Below, piece by piece: positions 1 to 7,292 of a stretch of DNA of 13,490 nt (position 1 is its first letter; each line of letters begins with the position of its first letter). Under the pieces are notes generated by a model, which was not told the DNA's origin, made no database searches, and saw only the letters and a program-made list of their open reading frames with translations. Source of the DNA: Methylomonas sp. GTDB taxonomy: Bacteria > Pseudomonadota > Gammaproteobacteria > Methylococcales > Methylomonadaceae. The stretch covers positions 1-13,490 of the forward strand of contig JALSLS010000298.1 in the NCBI GenBank assembly GCA_026988195.1, in the 5' to 3' direction. The position numbers were made by a program, and so were the translations under genes.

Positions 1-1
1 G

Positions 2-982
2 CAGGGACTGTTTATTTTACCTTTTTTACTTGGGTTTAGCTTAATACGCGATGGTAAAACGCATGAAGAATTACTATGGGCACTTGCCATCGCAGGCCTT
101 TATTATTCAATTCCTATGCTTTTTGAGGTGCGAATGAGTCCTCAGCTTCATATCTGGATTTATGGTTTTTTTCCGCATGACTTTGGTCAGCAAATGAGAG
201 CAGGTGGGTTTCGTCCCGTTGTGTTTATTGGGCATGGTTTGTTAGTTTCATTTTTTGCTATGAGTTCTCTTGTTGCTACTGCAACGCTATGGAAATTAGG
301 TAAGACTATCAAGGGGTATAGTGCAGGGGCTATATCAGGGTATTTAGGTGTTGTTTTAATTTTATGTAAGAGTTATGCATCTTTAATCTATGCCGTGTTG
401 CTTGTTAGTTTAGTTAAGCTATCAACACCTATAAAACAAGTAAGGATAGCTAGAATTTTGGTTTTATTGGTTATATTTTATCCAATGTTAAGAGCGGCAG
501 ACTGGTTTCCAATAAACCAAATATCTAATGTAGCTGCAGGAATAAGTAAAGAGAGAGCTCAGTCTTTACAGTTTAGATTGGATAACGAGGAGATGTTACT
601 AGCTCATGTGCGAAATAAAGCTCTGTTTGGCTGGGGCTCTTGGGGACGTAATCGTGTTTATGATATGCGGACAGGGAGAGACCTGAGTGTTACGGATGGT
701 CGTTGGATTATCGTCATGGGTGAATATGGCTGGGTTGGTTTTTTAGCAGAGTTTGTTTTACTTGCATTGCCAGTTATACGAAGTGTAAAGGCACTCCAAT
801 ATATTAAAGAAAAACGAGAGCAAATTGTATTTGGAGCTGTCACTTTACTGTTAGCAATCAGCATAGTTGATTTACTGCCAAATGCTTCAGTGTCGCCTTG
901 GACATGGTTAATGGCAGGAGCCCTATATGGAAGGATTGAGCAGCTTAAATTTACAGCTCGTAACCTTCAGCGAACTAGGTGA
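2..982 (+). CDS. O-antigen polymerase/ligase-like membrane protein (Wzy/WaaL type), 5' end missing
   Basis: The frame is open from base 2 without a start, so the gene begins upstream; 326 codons are present, and the usual 400-480 aa of the family implies that roughly 100-150 residues are missing. An internal ATG at 116 is not the true start, because hydrophobic, family-like sequence runs through it. The fragment is a polytopic membrane protein: I count about eight or nine hydrophobic stretches, with one long polar loop at about residues 175-230 holding RLDNEEMLLAHVRNKALFGW. That loop resembles the 'R..... HPL-GWG' periplasmic loop of O-antigen ligase/polymerase domains (PF04932 type), and it is followed by TDGRWIIVMGEYGWVGFLAE. 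Such proteins polymerise lipid-linked repeat units or ligate glycan in the inner membrane. Its position directly before a Wzx flippase favours a Wzy role. Sequence alone cannot separate polymerase from ligase. Confidence 0.8.
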   Translation, partial: QGLFILPFLLGFSLIRDGKTHEELLWALAIAGLYYSIPMLFEVRMSPQLHIWIYGFFPHDFGQQMRAGGFRPVVFIGHGLLVSFFAMSSLVATATLWKLGKTIKGYSAGAISGYLGVVLILCKSYASLIYAVLLVSLVKLSTPIKQVRIARILVLLVIFYPMLRAADWFPINQISNVAAGISKERAQSLQFRLDNEEMLLAHVRNKALFGWGSWGRNRVYDMRTGRDLSVTDGRWIIVMGEYGWVGFLAEFVLLALPVIRSVKALQYIKEKREQIVFGAVTLLLAISIVDLLPNASVSPWTWLMAGALYGRIEQLKFTARNLQRTR

Positions 983-1035
983 ATTGAGCATGATTGACAA
1001 AATCGGAATATTAAATAAAAAAGGAATTTAGACAG

Positions 1036-2400
1036 TTGGTTTTGAATAACAAAGTAAATAAAACACACATTATTAAAGCAGGAAGTTGGGTGATGATTGG
1101 TCACTTACTGTCTCAGTTAATAAGACTGGGCGGCAATCTTGTTTTGACTCGTCTGTTAGTACCCGAGATGTTTGGGGTAATGGCCATAGTTAATGTATTA
1201 ATCATGGGTGTACAAATGTTGTCCGATTTTGGCTTAGGCCAAAGTATTATTCAAAGTAAAAAAGGTGAGGAACCTAATTTTGTAAATACCGCATGGACAC
1301 TACAAATCATTAGAGGTTGGGTTTTATGGCTAACTATTTGCCTGTTAGCAGCACTTTTATGGGGGGCAAACCAATATGGCTTATTAGTTAAAGAGCAGGT
1401 ATACGCTCATCCGTTGCTACCTTGGCTTATGATTACGGTTGGTTTTAGTGCGGTGATTGCTGGCTTTAATTCAATGGCTATTTTTCAGGTTAATAGAAAT
1501 TTGATGCTGGGCAGGCTGACATTGATAAACCTGTTCGCACAGATTGTTTCTTTGATGGTTATTATTGCTGTTGCATGGAAATACCAATCGATTTGGGCTT
1601 TAGCTGTAGGTGGGCTAGCCTCTAGTTTTATCGATATGACGTTTTCACATAAATATTTGCCTGGTGTAAAAAACAAATTGCATTGGGATAAGACCGCTTT
1701 AAAAGAGCTGTTTTCTTTTGGGAAATGGATTTTTCTAAGTAGCGTGATCGGTTTTATTGCAAATCAAGGTGATAGATTGATTTTAGGTGGTTTGTTAACA
1801 GTAGAAATGTTAGGTGTTTATAGTATTGCTTTTATGCTCTCTAACATACCGGTTACTATCGTTTCTCAGCTTTCGCATAAAGTGTTATTCCCTAACTTTA
1901 GTCGGATTAACCGGGAAAACCCTAAACAATTAAAAGCATCATTGAACCGGTCAAAGTTATGGTTAAGCATGCTTGTTATGCCAGTGACTGGAGTATTAAT
2001 GAGCTGGAGCCCTTTTGTTGTGGATTATTTGTATGATGAAAGGTATGTCGCTGCTGGCTGGATGATGACTTTATTGTTGTTGCGCGTTGCAACGGGATGC
2101 GTGTTAATTCCAAATGCACTGATAATGATGGCAAAGGGTTTGCCACAGTATTCAACTATTTCTGCTTCTCTGAAAGCTATTTTTTTATTTGTAGCATTAC
2201 CTCAAGTTTTTAATCAATTTGGAGTTGAGGAAATGATTTTAACTGTTGGATTAAGTGGTTTTATATCCATTCCTGTCATGTGGTTTGCCTTAATTAGACA
2301 CAAATTATTCAGTTTAAAAATAGAAATATATTCAATTGTTTTACTCATTATTGGTTTTATAGTGGGTAATTATGCCTTAAAGATATGGAGCTACATATGA
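1036..2400 (+). CDS. Wzx-type oligosaccharide flippase (PST family, MOP superfamily)
   Basis: The 454-aa protein is hydrophobic throughout, with about 12-14 predicted membrane segments, the usual size for polysaccharide transporters that flip undecaprenyl-linked repeat units across the inner membrane. The N-terminus reads GSWVMIGHLLSQLIRLGGN, then LVLTRLLVPEMFGVMAIVN and DFGLGQSIIQ, which is the hallmark opening of Polysacc_synt/Polysacc_synt_3 proteins. The start is a TTG at 1036: AAGGAA at 1021-1026 lies 9 bases before it. The next in-frame options are TTG 1042, which is farther from the site, and ATG 1093, which would cut into the first membrane helix. The gene begins 53 bases after the polymerase-like gene and its TGA overlaps the next start by ATGA. 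It is the clearest marker that this cluster uses a Wzx/Wzy-dependent route. The exact substrate cannot be read from sequence. Confidence 0.9.
   Translation: MVLNNKVNKTHIIKAGSWVMIGHLLSQLIRLGGNLVLTRLLVPEMFGVMAIVNVLIMGVQMLSDFGLGQSIIQSKKGEEPNFVNTAWTLQIIRGWVLWLTICLLAALLWGANQYGLLVKEQVYAHPLLPWLMITVGFSAVIAGFNSMAIFQVNRNLMLGRLTLINLFAQIVSLMVIIAVAWKYQSIWALAVGGLASSFIDMTFSHKYLPGVKNKLHWDKTALKELFSFGKWIFLSSVIGFIANQGDRLILGGLLTVEMLGVYSIAFMLSNIPVTIVSQLSHKVLFPNFSRINRENPKQLKASLNRSKLWLSMLVMPVTGVLMSWSPFVVDYLYDERYVAAGWMMTLLLLRVATGCVLIPNALIMMAKGLPQYSTISASLKAIFLFVALPQVFNQFGVEEMILTVGLSGFISIPVMWFALIRHKLFSLKIEIYSIVLLIIGFIVGNYALKIWSYI
2387..2390 (+). promoter_or_regulatory. Shine-Dalgarno site deciding the acyltransferase start
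   Basis: GGAG lies 6 bases before the ATG at 2397, which overlaps the flippase stop (ATGA). The other in-frame ATG, at 2385, sits right on top of this site and has no comparable site of its own. Confidence 0.6.
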
Positions 2401-2903
2401 AAGAATTAATATTTTTGTCATTAGCCAACAATCTTCCTCGGTTGAGAATATTCGACGAGGTTAGGTTTGTTATTTACCGTTTGGCTGGCTTAACAATAAA
2501 AGGCAAGTGTAAAATTTGGGGACCTCTGACTATACGACCAATTGGAGGAGCAAAAAACATAGAAATAGGTGAAGGGACATTTATAAATACTGAAATTAGG
2601 TTCGGCGTACCTGATGACAAAGTAATTATAGGGCGTAATGTGCTAATTGGTCCACGAGTAATGTTTGAAACGGTGAATCACGGTCTTCGGTATATCCCTG
2701 GTACAGGTCGAGGGGGATGGTCAAAAAGCATAATAGTTGAAGATGAGGTATGGATCGGAGCTGGCTCAATTATTACCCAAGGCATAACAATTGGACGTGG
2801 TGCAGTGGTTGCAGCTGGTGCAGTGGTTACTAAGGATGTGGGAGAAAATACAGTGGTTGGTGGCGTTCCCGCTAAATTAATTCGTAATATTACTAGTAAA
2901 TAG
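2397..2903 (+). CDS. Hexapeptide-repeat (left-handed beta-helix) acyltransferase
   Basis: The 168-aa protein belongs to the LbH acyltransferases (NodL/WcaF/Maa-like), which usually transfer acetyl from acetyl-CoA to a sugar hydroxyl or amine in the cytoplasm. Imperfect hexapeptide turns are visible: IEIGEG, VIIGRNVLIGPRV, IIVEDEVWIGAGSIITQGITIGRGAVVAAGAVVTKDV. The closing VVGGVPAKLIR is the standard C-terminal cap. His95 in FETVNHG sits where the catalytic histidine lies in this family. The start chosen is ATG 2397, which overlaps the flippase stop and has GGAG 6 bases upstream; an ATG at 2385 would add four residues. Coupling to the flippase suggests that it decorates the same repeat unit, probably by O-acetylation. 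The acceptor sugar is unknown. A 97-base gap follows with no gene. Confidence 0.88.
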   Translation: MKELIFLSLANNLPRLRIFDEVRFVIYRLAGLTIKGKCKIWGPLTIRPIGGAKNIEIGEGTFINTEIRFGVPDDKVIIGRNVLIGPRVMFETVNHGLRYIPGTGRGGWSKSIIVEDEVWIGAGSIITQGITIGRGAVVAAGAVVTKDVGENTVVGGVPAKLIRNITSK

Positions 2904-3000
2904 AAAACAATGTTTAAATATATTGTATTTGAAATCTGTTCAGATGGTCTACTCCACTGCCATTGATGAATTTTAATATTTTGTATATAAGGGATAATTT

Positions 3001-3912
3001 ATGAACATAATTAAATGGTTTCGACTAAGAAAAAGGAACCACCACTTCCCCCTACATTTAGAACAACCCCCTACTCCTTTTTTTATTGTTGGTTCAGGGC
3101 GGTGTGGGACTACATTATTAAGAAGGGAATTATCCAACGTGGCTTCAGTTCATATCCCCCCTGAAACCTTTGCATTACCAGATGCAATCGCAGCATTTAA
3201 AAATAGTTCTGCTACTGACTGGGATGAGCTGGTTGAACAGGTTTTAGCTAAGTTTGACTATCACCTAGAGTTTGATTATTTTGAGCTGCCTTCCTTAAGG
3301 CCACTAGCTTATCAACTTAAACAGTTACCTGTTAAACAGCAATGTTTAGAAAAAATCATCACCGGTATTTACCACTATCATGCAGATTTTCATGGACAAG
3401 CGTATGAAGTATGGGGGGATAAAACTCCGATGCATGTATGGCATATGAATGCGATTCGGGACGTGTATCCTAATGTGAAGTTTATCCATTTAATTCGAGA
3501 TGGTGTGGATGTTGTGAATTCATATTTAAAGTCGAGAGATGGCTACTCTATTGAGCAGGCTGCTCAGCGTTGGAATGGATCAGTCCAGGCATTCGAAAAT
3601 TTTGCTAAACGTCATCCCGATAATTGCCATGTTGTTCGCTATGAAGCATTGGTTGCTAAGCCTGATGAAGTTATCAAGCAACTGTGTGAATTTTTAGCCA
3701 TAAATTATGACTTGTCAAAAATTGATCAGCGTGAAAATGTAACAAAAATGGGCGATGTTACCATGCTTAAACATCATGAAAACGTATTTAATAGTATTAA
3801 TACTAGTAGTGTTGGTAAGGGACGTAAACTGTTAGAGCTGGAGGATAGAGAAATACTACACAAGCTTATTGGAACAGAATTGAAAAAATATGGCTACCAG
3901 TCAGTATTGTAA
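3001..3912 (+). CDS. Sulfotransferase family protein (PAPS-dependent type)
   Basis: The 303-aa soluble protein carries the two PAPS-binding elements of the sulfotransferase fold. The 5'-phosphosulfate loop is FFIVGSGRCGTTLLRREL, with the G-S-G-R-C-G-T-T core at residues 31-38. The 3'-phosphate region is FIHLIRDGVDVVNSYLKSR, with R166-D167-G168 and the serine a few residues on. WGDKTP at 138-143 is also typical of this group (Sulfotransfer_1/3). The family moves sulfate from PAPS to a hydroxyl or amine. A role on a sugar of the EPS repeat unit is inferred from the neighbours. AAGGGA about 7 bases before the ATG supports the start. The gene ends 6-12 bases before the next GT4 gene. Bacterial relatives also sulfate lipids or proteins, so the acceptor is open. 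No PAPS synthesis genes are in the window. Confidence 0.9.
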   Translation: MNIIKWFRLRKRNHHFPLHLEQPPTPFFIVGSGRCGTTLLRRELSNVASVHIPPETFALPDAIAAFKNSSATDWDELVEQVLAKFDYHLEFDYFELPSLRPLAYQLKQLPVKQQCLEKIITGIYHYHADFHGQAYEVWGDKTPMHVWHMNAIRDVYPNVKFIHLIRDGVDVVNSYLKSRDGYSIEQAAQRWNGSVQAFENFAKRHPDNCHVVRYEALVAKPDEVIKQLCEFLAINYDLSKIDQRENVTKMGDVTMLKHHENVFNSINTSSVGKGRKLLELEDREILHKLIGTELKKYGYQSVL

Positions 3913-3917
3913 GGTGA
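3911..3917 (+). promoter_or_regulatory. Shine-Dalgarno site deciding the GT4 start
   Basis: AAGGTGA directly follows the sulfotransferase stop. It is 7 bases from ATG 3925 but only 1 base from ATG 3919, so translation most likely begins at 3925. Confidence 0.55.
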
Positions 3918-3924
3918 AATGAAT

Positions 3925-5097
3925 ATGCACATAGTTTATGTTCCTGATTCTTTTCCTCAACCAAGTGAAACCTTTGTGATAAATGAGATTGATGGCTTAC
4001 TTAACAAAGGCTTTCAGATTTCTGTAATACCACGTATTGAAGGGGATAATAGCAACATTCAACATGCACGCTTACAAGCTATATTGCCAAAAATTAATGT
4101 TGTTTATAATAAGGCAACTTTTGATGTGAAAGCTTTTTTTTACGGCTTGAAATATGGTACACAAGTTTGGTTAGGCTGGCGGCCGCATAATTTAGTTAGG
4201 CATATAAAAAATGCCTTATCGATTGCTAGTCATGTGGCGGCTATTAAGCAACAAAACCCTGATTTGGTTTTAATTCATTTTGGATATGATAATGCGATTG
4301 CAGGTGCTATTGCCGCTAAATTATTAAATCGACCTTCGGTATTATGGTTACACGGCAGTGATATTCATACAGTGCCGCATCGTAGTTTGCATTGGTTAGA
4401 GGGAAATGTCTCACAAGTGGTAACTAATTCGCAATATTCGGCTGATTTACTGAAAGCATTCGGTGTTAATCAAACAAAGGTGTCATATTTGGGAGTTGAC
4501 CTGGATAAATTTGCCCCTAGTCAGTCATCCATTAAAGAGCAAGTACCCACAGTAATTTGTGTTGCAAGATTAGGCCACAGTAAAAATCACCCTAGACTGC
4601 TGAAGTTGTTTGAACAGCTTATAACTAAGGTACCCGATGTAAGGCTGTGGCTAGTAGGTGATGGGCCGAATCGCCAGCAATATGAAAGTCTTGTTAGTGA
4701 AAAAAATAAGGAAAATATTATATTTTGGGGGGTCTTATCTCAGGATAAAATTGTTGAGCTATTAAACAAAGCATGGCTTAAAGTTCTTTTAAGTGAGAAA
4801 GAAGGGCTGGGGGTAGCGTTTATTGAGGCTCAAGCAACTGGTTTACCTTGTGTCGCTTCAAATGTGGGGGGAATTCCTGAAGTGGTTGAAAATAATAAAA
4901 CAGGGTGTTTATTTGACTTGGATGATGTTGACTTCGATAAAAAAGTCAGTGATGCCATTGTTGATTTATTAACAAATTATGAGTTGAGAGAGGCAATGGG
5001 AAAAAATGCCAGAATTCGAGCAATGGAATTATTTGATGAAAACCTTCATATCGAAAGGATGGAAGGTTTAGTAAACAATTTATTAGGGAGTAATTAG
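3925..5097 (+). CDS. GT4 glycosyltransferase, WcaL/AmsK-like
   Basis: The 390-aa protein has the GT-B layout. Its N-terminal half opens MHIVYVPDSFPQPSETFVINEI, the 'S-ETF' opening shared with colanic acid-type GT4 enzymes such as WcaL, and holds LWLHGSDIH. Its C-terminal half is a Glycos_transf_1 domain with VICVARLGHSKNHPRLLKLF, LWLVGDGPNRQQYE and the retaining-enzyme E-x7-E motif (E293 and E301, EGLGVAFIE), then GLPCVASNVGGIPEVVE. Such enzymes transfer a sugar from a nucleotide donor to a lipid-linked acceptor at the inner face of the membrane. The position of SD AAGGTGA favours ATG 3925 over ATG 3919, which would add two residues. Its TAG lies 2 bases before the next GTG start, so the two genes are probably translated together. 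Donor and linkage are unknown. Confidence 0.9.
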   Translation: MHIVYVPDSFPQPSETFVINEIDGLLNKGFQISVIPRIEGDNSNIQHARLQAILPKINVVYNKATFDVKAFFYGLKYGTQVWLGWRPHNLVRHIKNALSIASHVAAIKQQNPDLVLIHFGYDNAIAGAIAAKLLNRPSVLWLHGSDIHTVPHRSLHWLEGNVSQVVTNSQYSADLLKAFGVNQTKVSYLGVDLDKFAPSQSSIKEQVPTVICVARLGHSKNHPRLLKLFEQLITKVPDVRLWLVGDGPNRQQYESLVSEKNKENIIFWGVLSQDKIVELLNKAWLKVLLSEKEGLGVAFIEAQATGLPCVASNVGGIPEVVENNKTGCLFDLDDVDFDKKVSDAIVDLLTNYELREAMGKNARIRAMELFDENLHIERMEGLVNNLLGSN

Positions 5098-5099
5098 CA

Positions 5100-5930
5100 G
5101 TGGCAGCAGTAGATTTATTATTAATAACTTGGAATCGGCGCCAGTATGTTGAGAAAACAATAAACAACTTACTTGCGGGTGACGCTGATTTTCGCTTGCA
5201 TTGCTGGGATAACAATTCACAGGATGGAACGGCAGATATTATTGCTTCCTTAGACGACCCAAGGGTAGTAAAAAAGAACTTTTCGAAGGAAAACGTTAAG
5301 CAGCGTACACCGACACTGTGGTTTTTTGATCAAGCAAGCAGTGACTTGGTAGGGAAAATTGATGATGATATCTTGCTACCCCATGATTGGATTTCAACCA
5401 TAGCCCCTATAGTGAGGAATAATGCTAATGCGGGCATGCTAGGTTGTTGGATTTTTATGGAAGAGGATTGGGTTGAATCACTTGCAAAACATAAATATGT
5501 CCAGCTAGGGGAAAATGAAGTTTTTCAGAATATGTGGATTGCTGGTCAGTCCTTCTTAGCTAGAAAAGAAATATTAACGAGATATATACACGCTGAACAT
5601 TACGGTTATGGGTTTCCTATAGATCAGTACCGTATGACACGTGATGGCTATGTTAATGGTTTTCCTTTGCCTATTGTTTATGCTCACAACATGGATGACC
5701 CTAGATCTAGTCACTATTTATACAAAAATGACGACTCACTCGCAGAACATGCAGCTTTGACTGCTAGAGTTAGGGGTTTTAATAATTCTGATGAATATGC
5801 ACAATGGATTGCTGAAGATGCAAAAAACATTTTAATTGAGCCTGTAAAAAAACAGCTAAAAACAGAAACCATACAAAGAGATCGAAGTTTGATCGGTAGG
5901 GTTCGAAGAAGACTAACAAATTTAATATAG
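5100..5930 (+). CDS. GT2 glycosyltransferase, divergent, GTG start
   Basis: The 276-aa soluble protein has a GT-A fold opening: VDLLLITWNRRQYVEKTINN at the N-terminus, CWDNNSQDGTADII for the nucleotide-binding strand, and a metal-binding acidic motif KIDDDILLPHDW (D88-D90). The family transfers a sugar from a nucleotide donor with inversion. The start is GTG at 5100: TTAGGGAG at 5083-5090, inside the end of the preceding GT4 gene, lies 9 bases upstream, and no in-frame ATG lies near. Beyond about residue 110 it departs from common GT2 members; the stretch MWIAGQSFLARKEIL fits the usual acceptor-side region, and the C-terminus ends in a basic tail (RDRSLIGRVRRRLTNLI) that may bind membrane. 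Followed by 96 non-coding bases. Donor and acceptor cannot be assigned. Confidence 0.82.
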   Translation: MAAVDLLLITWNRRQYVEKTINNLLAGDADFRLHCWDNNSQDGTADIIASLDDPRVVKKNFSKENVKQRTPTLWFFDQASSDLVGKIDDDILLPHDWISTIAPIVRNNANAGMLGCWIFMEEDWVESLAKHKYVQLGENEVFQNMWIAGQSFLARKEILTRYIHAEHYGYGFPIDQYRMTRDGYVNGFPLPIVYAHNMDDPRSSHYLYKNDDSLAEHAALTARVRGFNNSDEYAQWIAEDAKNILIEPVKKQLKTETIQRDRSLIGRVRRRLTNLI

Positions 5931-6026
5931 TTTTTTGTTCTGTTTTACAATTTATTTACCAAGGTTTACTTAATCATTTCATGGGTGAAGACCTATGATG
6001 AATTACAAAATATAGCGTGATTATTA

Positions 6027-7007
6027 ATGGATAAAAAATTACTTATCGTCATTCTTAACTATCTGGCCACAGATGTAACCGTTGACTGCCTGCATTCACT
6101 GTCTTGCTGTGATGTTGTGAATAGTGGAACGGCAAAGGTTATCGTCTGGGAGAATGGGACGGGTGTTGATGCAGTAAAAACATTAAGCGATACGATAGAG
6201 AGCAATCAATGGAATCAATGGGTGGACTTGTTGGTTTCATCGACAAACTTGGGGTTTACTGGGGGAAATAACCGGGTTATTGAAGGCGTGATGGAAAGTG
6301 ACAATGTACCTGATTATTTTTTGTTATTGAATTCGGATACTTTAGTGACGGATGACTCATTAACAACGCTGATCGATTTTATGGATTGCCATACTGCTGT
6401 CGGTATTGCAGGTAGTCAATTGTTAACAGAAACAGGTGAGCATCAATGCTCACCCTTTCGTTTTCCTGGTATAGCATCTGAATTTGATCATAGTCTTAAA
6501 CTTGGTATGGTTTCACGGCTATTATCTCGCTGGAATGTGGCAATGATACCCCCAGAAAAAGCAACACCAGTTGATTGGGTATCTGGTGCTAGCATGATAT
6601 TACGAACAGAAATGCTCAAGCAGATTGGGTTATTAGATGAAGATTACTTCACTTATTTCGAAGATGTCGATCTTTGCAAGCGTGCTTGTCAGACAGGCTG
6701 GGATGTGTGGTATGTGCCACAAAGCCAGGTAATTCATCTTGAAGGCGCTTCTAGTGGTATAAGCAAAAAAATTATTAAACGACGGCCTCAATTCTGGTTT
6801 CAAGCGCGGCGGCGGTTTTATCTAAAACATGAGGGAAAGTTCCGTTCATTGTGTATAGATGCAGCTTTTATTTTAGGCTTTCTACTTTGGCGTTTACGAA
6901 GATTATTGCAAGGAAAACCAGATAATGATCCACCAAAAATGTTGATAGATTTTATTCGCAATAGTACTTTTTTGAATGGGTTTAAATTACCAAAAGTGCA
7001 AATATAA
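6027..7007 (+). CDS. GT2 glycosyltransferase, rhamnosyltransferase (WbbL)-like
   Basis: The 326-aa protein has the full pattern of the WbbL/RfbF-like GT2 branch: LLIVILNYLATDVTVDCLHSL, VIVWENGTG, NLGFTGGNN, LLLNSDT with the metal-binding acid at D104, PVDWVSGASMILRTEML, and the catalytic FTYFEDVDLCKRA with E212-D213-x-D215, then VIHLEGASSG. This branch includes inverting rhamnosyltransferases, but the donor here is not provable from sequence, and no dTDP-rhamnose genes are in the window. A short hydrophobic stretch near residues 277-290 (DAAFILGFLLWRLRRLL) with basic residues may anchor it at the membrane. No good Shine-Dalgarno site precedes ATG 6027. The TAA stop lies inside the left target duplication of a mobile repeat (7002-7009); the insertion left the reading frame intact. 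Confidence 0.9.
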   Translation: MDKKLLIVILNYLATDVTVDCLHSLSCCDVVNSGTAKVIVWENGTGVDAVKTLSDTIESNQWNQWVDLLVSSTNLGFTGGNNRVIEGVMESDNVPDYFLLLNSDTLVTDDSLTTLIDFMDCHTAVGIAGSQLLTETGEHQCSPFRFPGIASEFDHSLKLGMVSRLLSRWNVAMIPPEKATPVDWVSGASMILRTEMLKQIGLLDEDYFTYFEDVDLCKRACQTGWDVWYVPQSQVIHLEGASSGISKKIIKRRPQFWFQARRRFYLKHEGKFRSLCIDAAFILGFLLWRLRRLLQGKPDNDPPKMLIDFIRNSTFLNGFKLPKVQI

Positions 7008-7009
7008 TT

Positions 7010-7111
7010 GTAACCGTTCACCTCCCCCTTTGAAAAAGGGGGATTGAGGGGGATTTGTCTAATAAAATCTCCCCTACCCCTCTTTTCCAAAGAGGTGGAC
7101 TGAACGGTTAC
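7010..7111 (+). mobile_element. 102-bp MITE with 8-bp target duplications (GTAA ends, IS66-like)
   Basis: The element begins GTAACCGTTCA and ends TGAACGGTTAC, an 11-bp perfect inverted pair. It is flanked by identical 8-bp direct repeats ATATAATT at 7002-7009 and 7112-7119, and neither repeat extends further, as expected of a real target-site duplication. Inside, each half folds into its own hairpin: CCCCCTTT/AAAGGGGG at 7024-7042 and CCTCTTT/AAAGAGG at 7079-7095. GGGGGATTT and its partner near 7065-7074 also pair imperfectly, so the whole element can form a cruciform. No coding capacity is present. GTAA termini plus 8-bp duplications are characters of the IS66 family, so a trans-acting IS66-type transposase is the likely mover (inference). 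Similar C/G-rich palindromes are common repeats in several low-GC proteobacteria. In RNA form the hairpins might slow transcription or stabilise the upstream mRNA end. Confidence 0.85.
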
Positions 7112-7171
7112 ATATAATTAGGATAGATGCAATATGGTTAAGAATGAGTTTACTTCAATTTTCGATGTTTT

Positions 7172-7193
7172 TTTCTCGCTGGTCGAAATGACA
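7172..7193 (-). repeat. Possible lone REP-like half site
   Basis: Read on the minus strand this is TGTCATTTCGACCAGCGAGA and two more bases. It resembles one arm of the widespread proteobacterial 'GTCATTTCGACC...AGCGAGAAA' intergenic repeat. I see no matching opposite arm nearby, so it may be a remnant or chance. Confidence 0.3.
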
Positions 7194-7279
7194 GACCCTT
7201 TAAAGTTTAACCAGTGCTTTATTAGCCATTAATTTTTTATATTTAAATTAAACCATGAATAGTCGATTGTTATCATTTT

Positions 7280-7283
7280 GGAG
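7280..7283 (+). promoter_or_regulatory. Shine-Dalgarno site deciding the third GT2 start
   Basis: GGAG lies 9 bases before ATG 7293. It overlaps the alternative TTG at 7278, which would have no site of its own. The predicted product from 7293 opens MNVGVVVIGRNEGERL, the usual family start. Confidence 0.6.
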
Positions 7284-7292
7284 TTTAGGGCA

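Noticed and set aside
116..982. Reading the first gene as complete from ATG 116
   Set aside because: The frame is open back to base 2 with hydrophobic, family-like sequence, so the ATG is internal.
994..1021. TTGACA (994-999) with TAAAAA 16 bases on, as a promoter for the flippase gene
   Set aside because: The -10 match is poor and the transcript would start at about 1028, past the Shine-Dalgarno site of the TTG start.
6818..7090. Minus-strand open frames within genes and the MITE
   Set aside because: They lie opposite well-supported genes or within the repeat, have no family resemblance, and look like frame shadows.
7021..7095. Intrinsic terminators at the MITE hairpins
   Set aside because: The stems are good but no T-run follows directly on the + strand, and the structure is explained by the mobile element.
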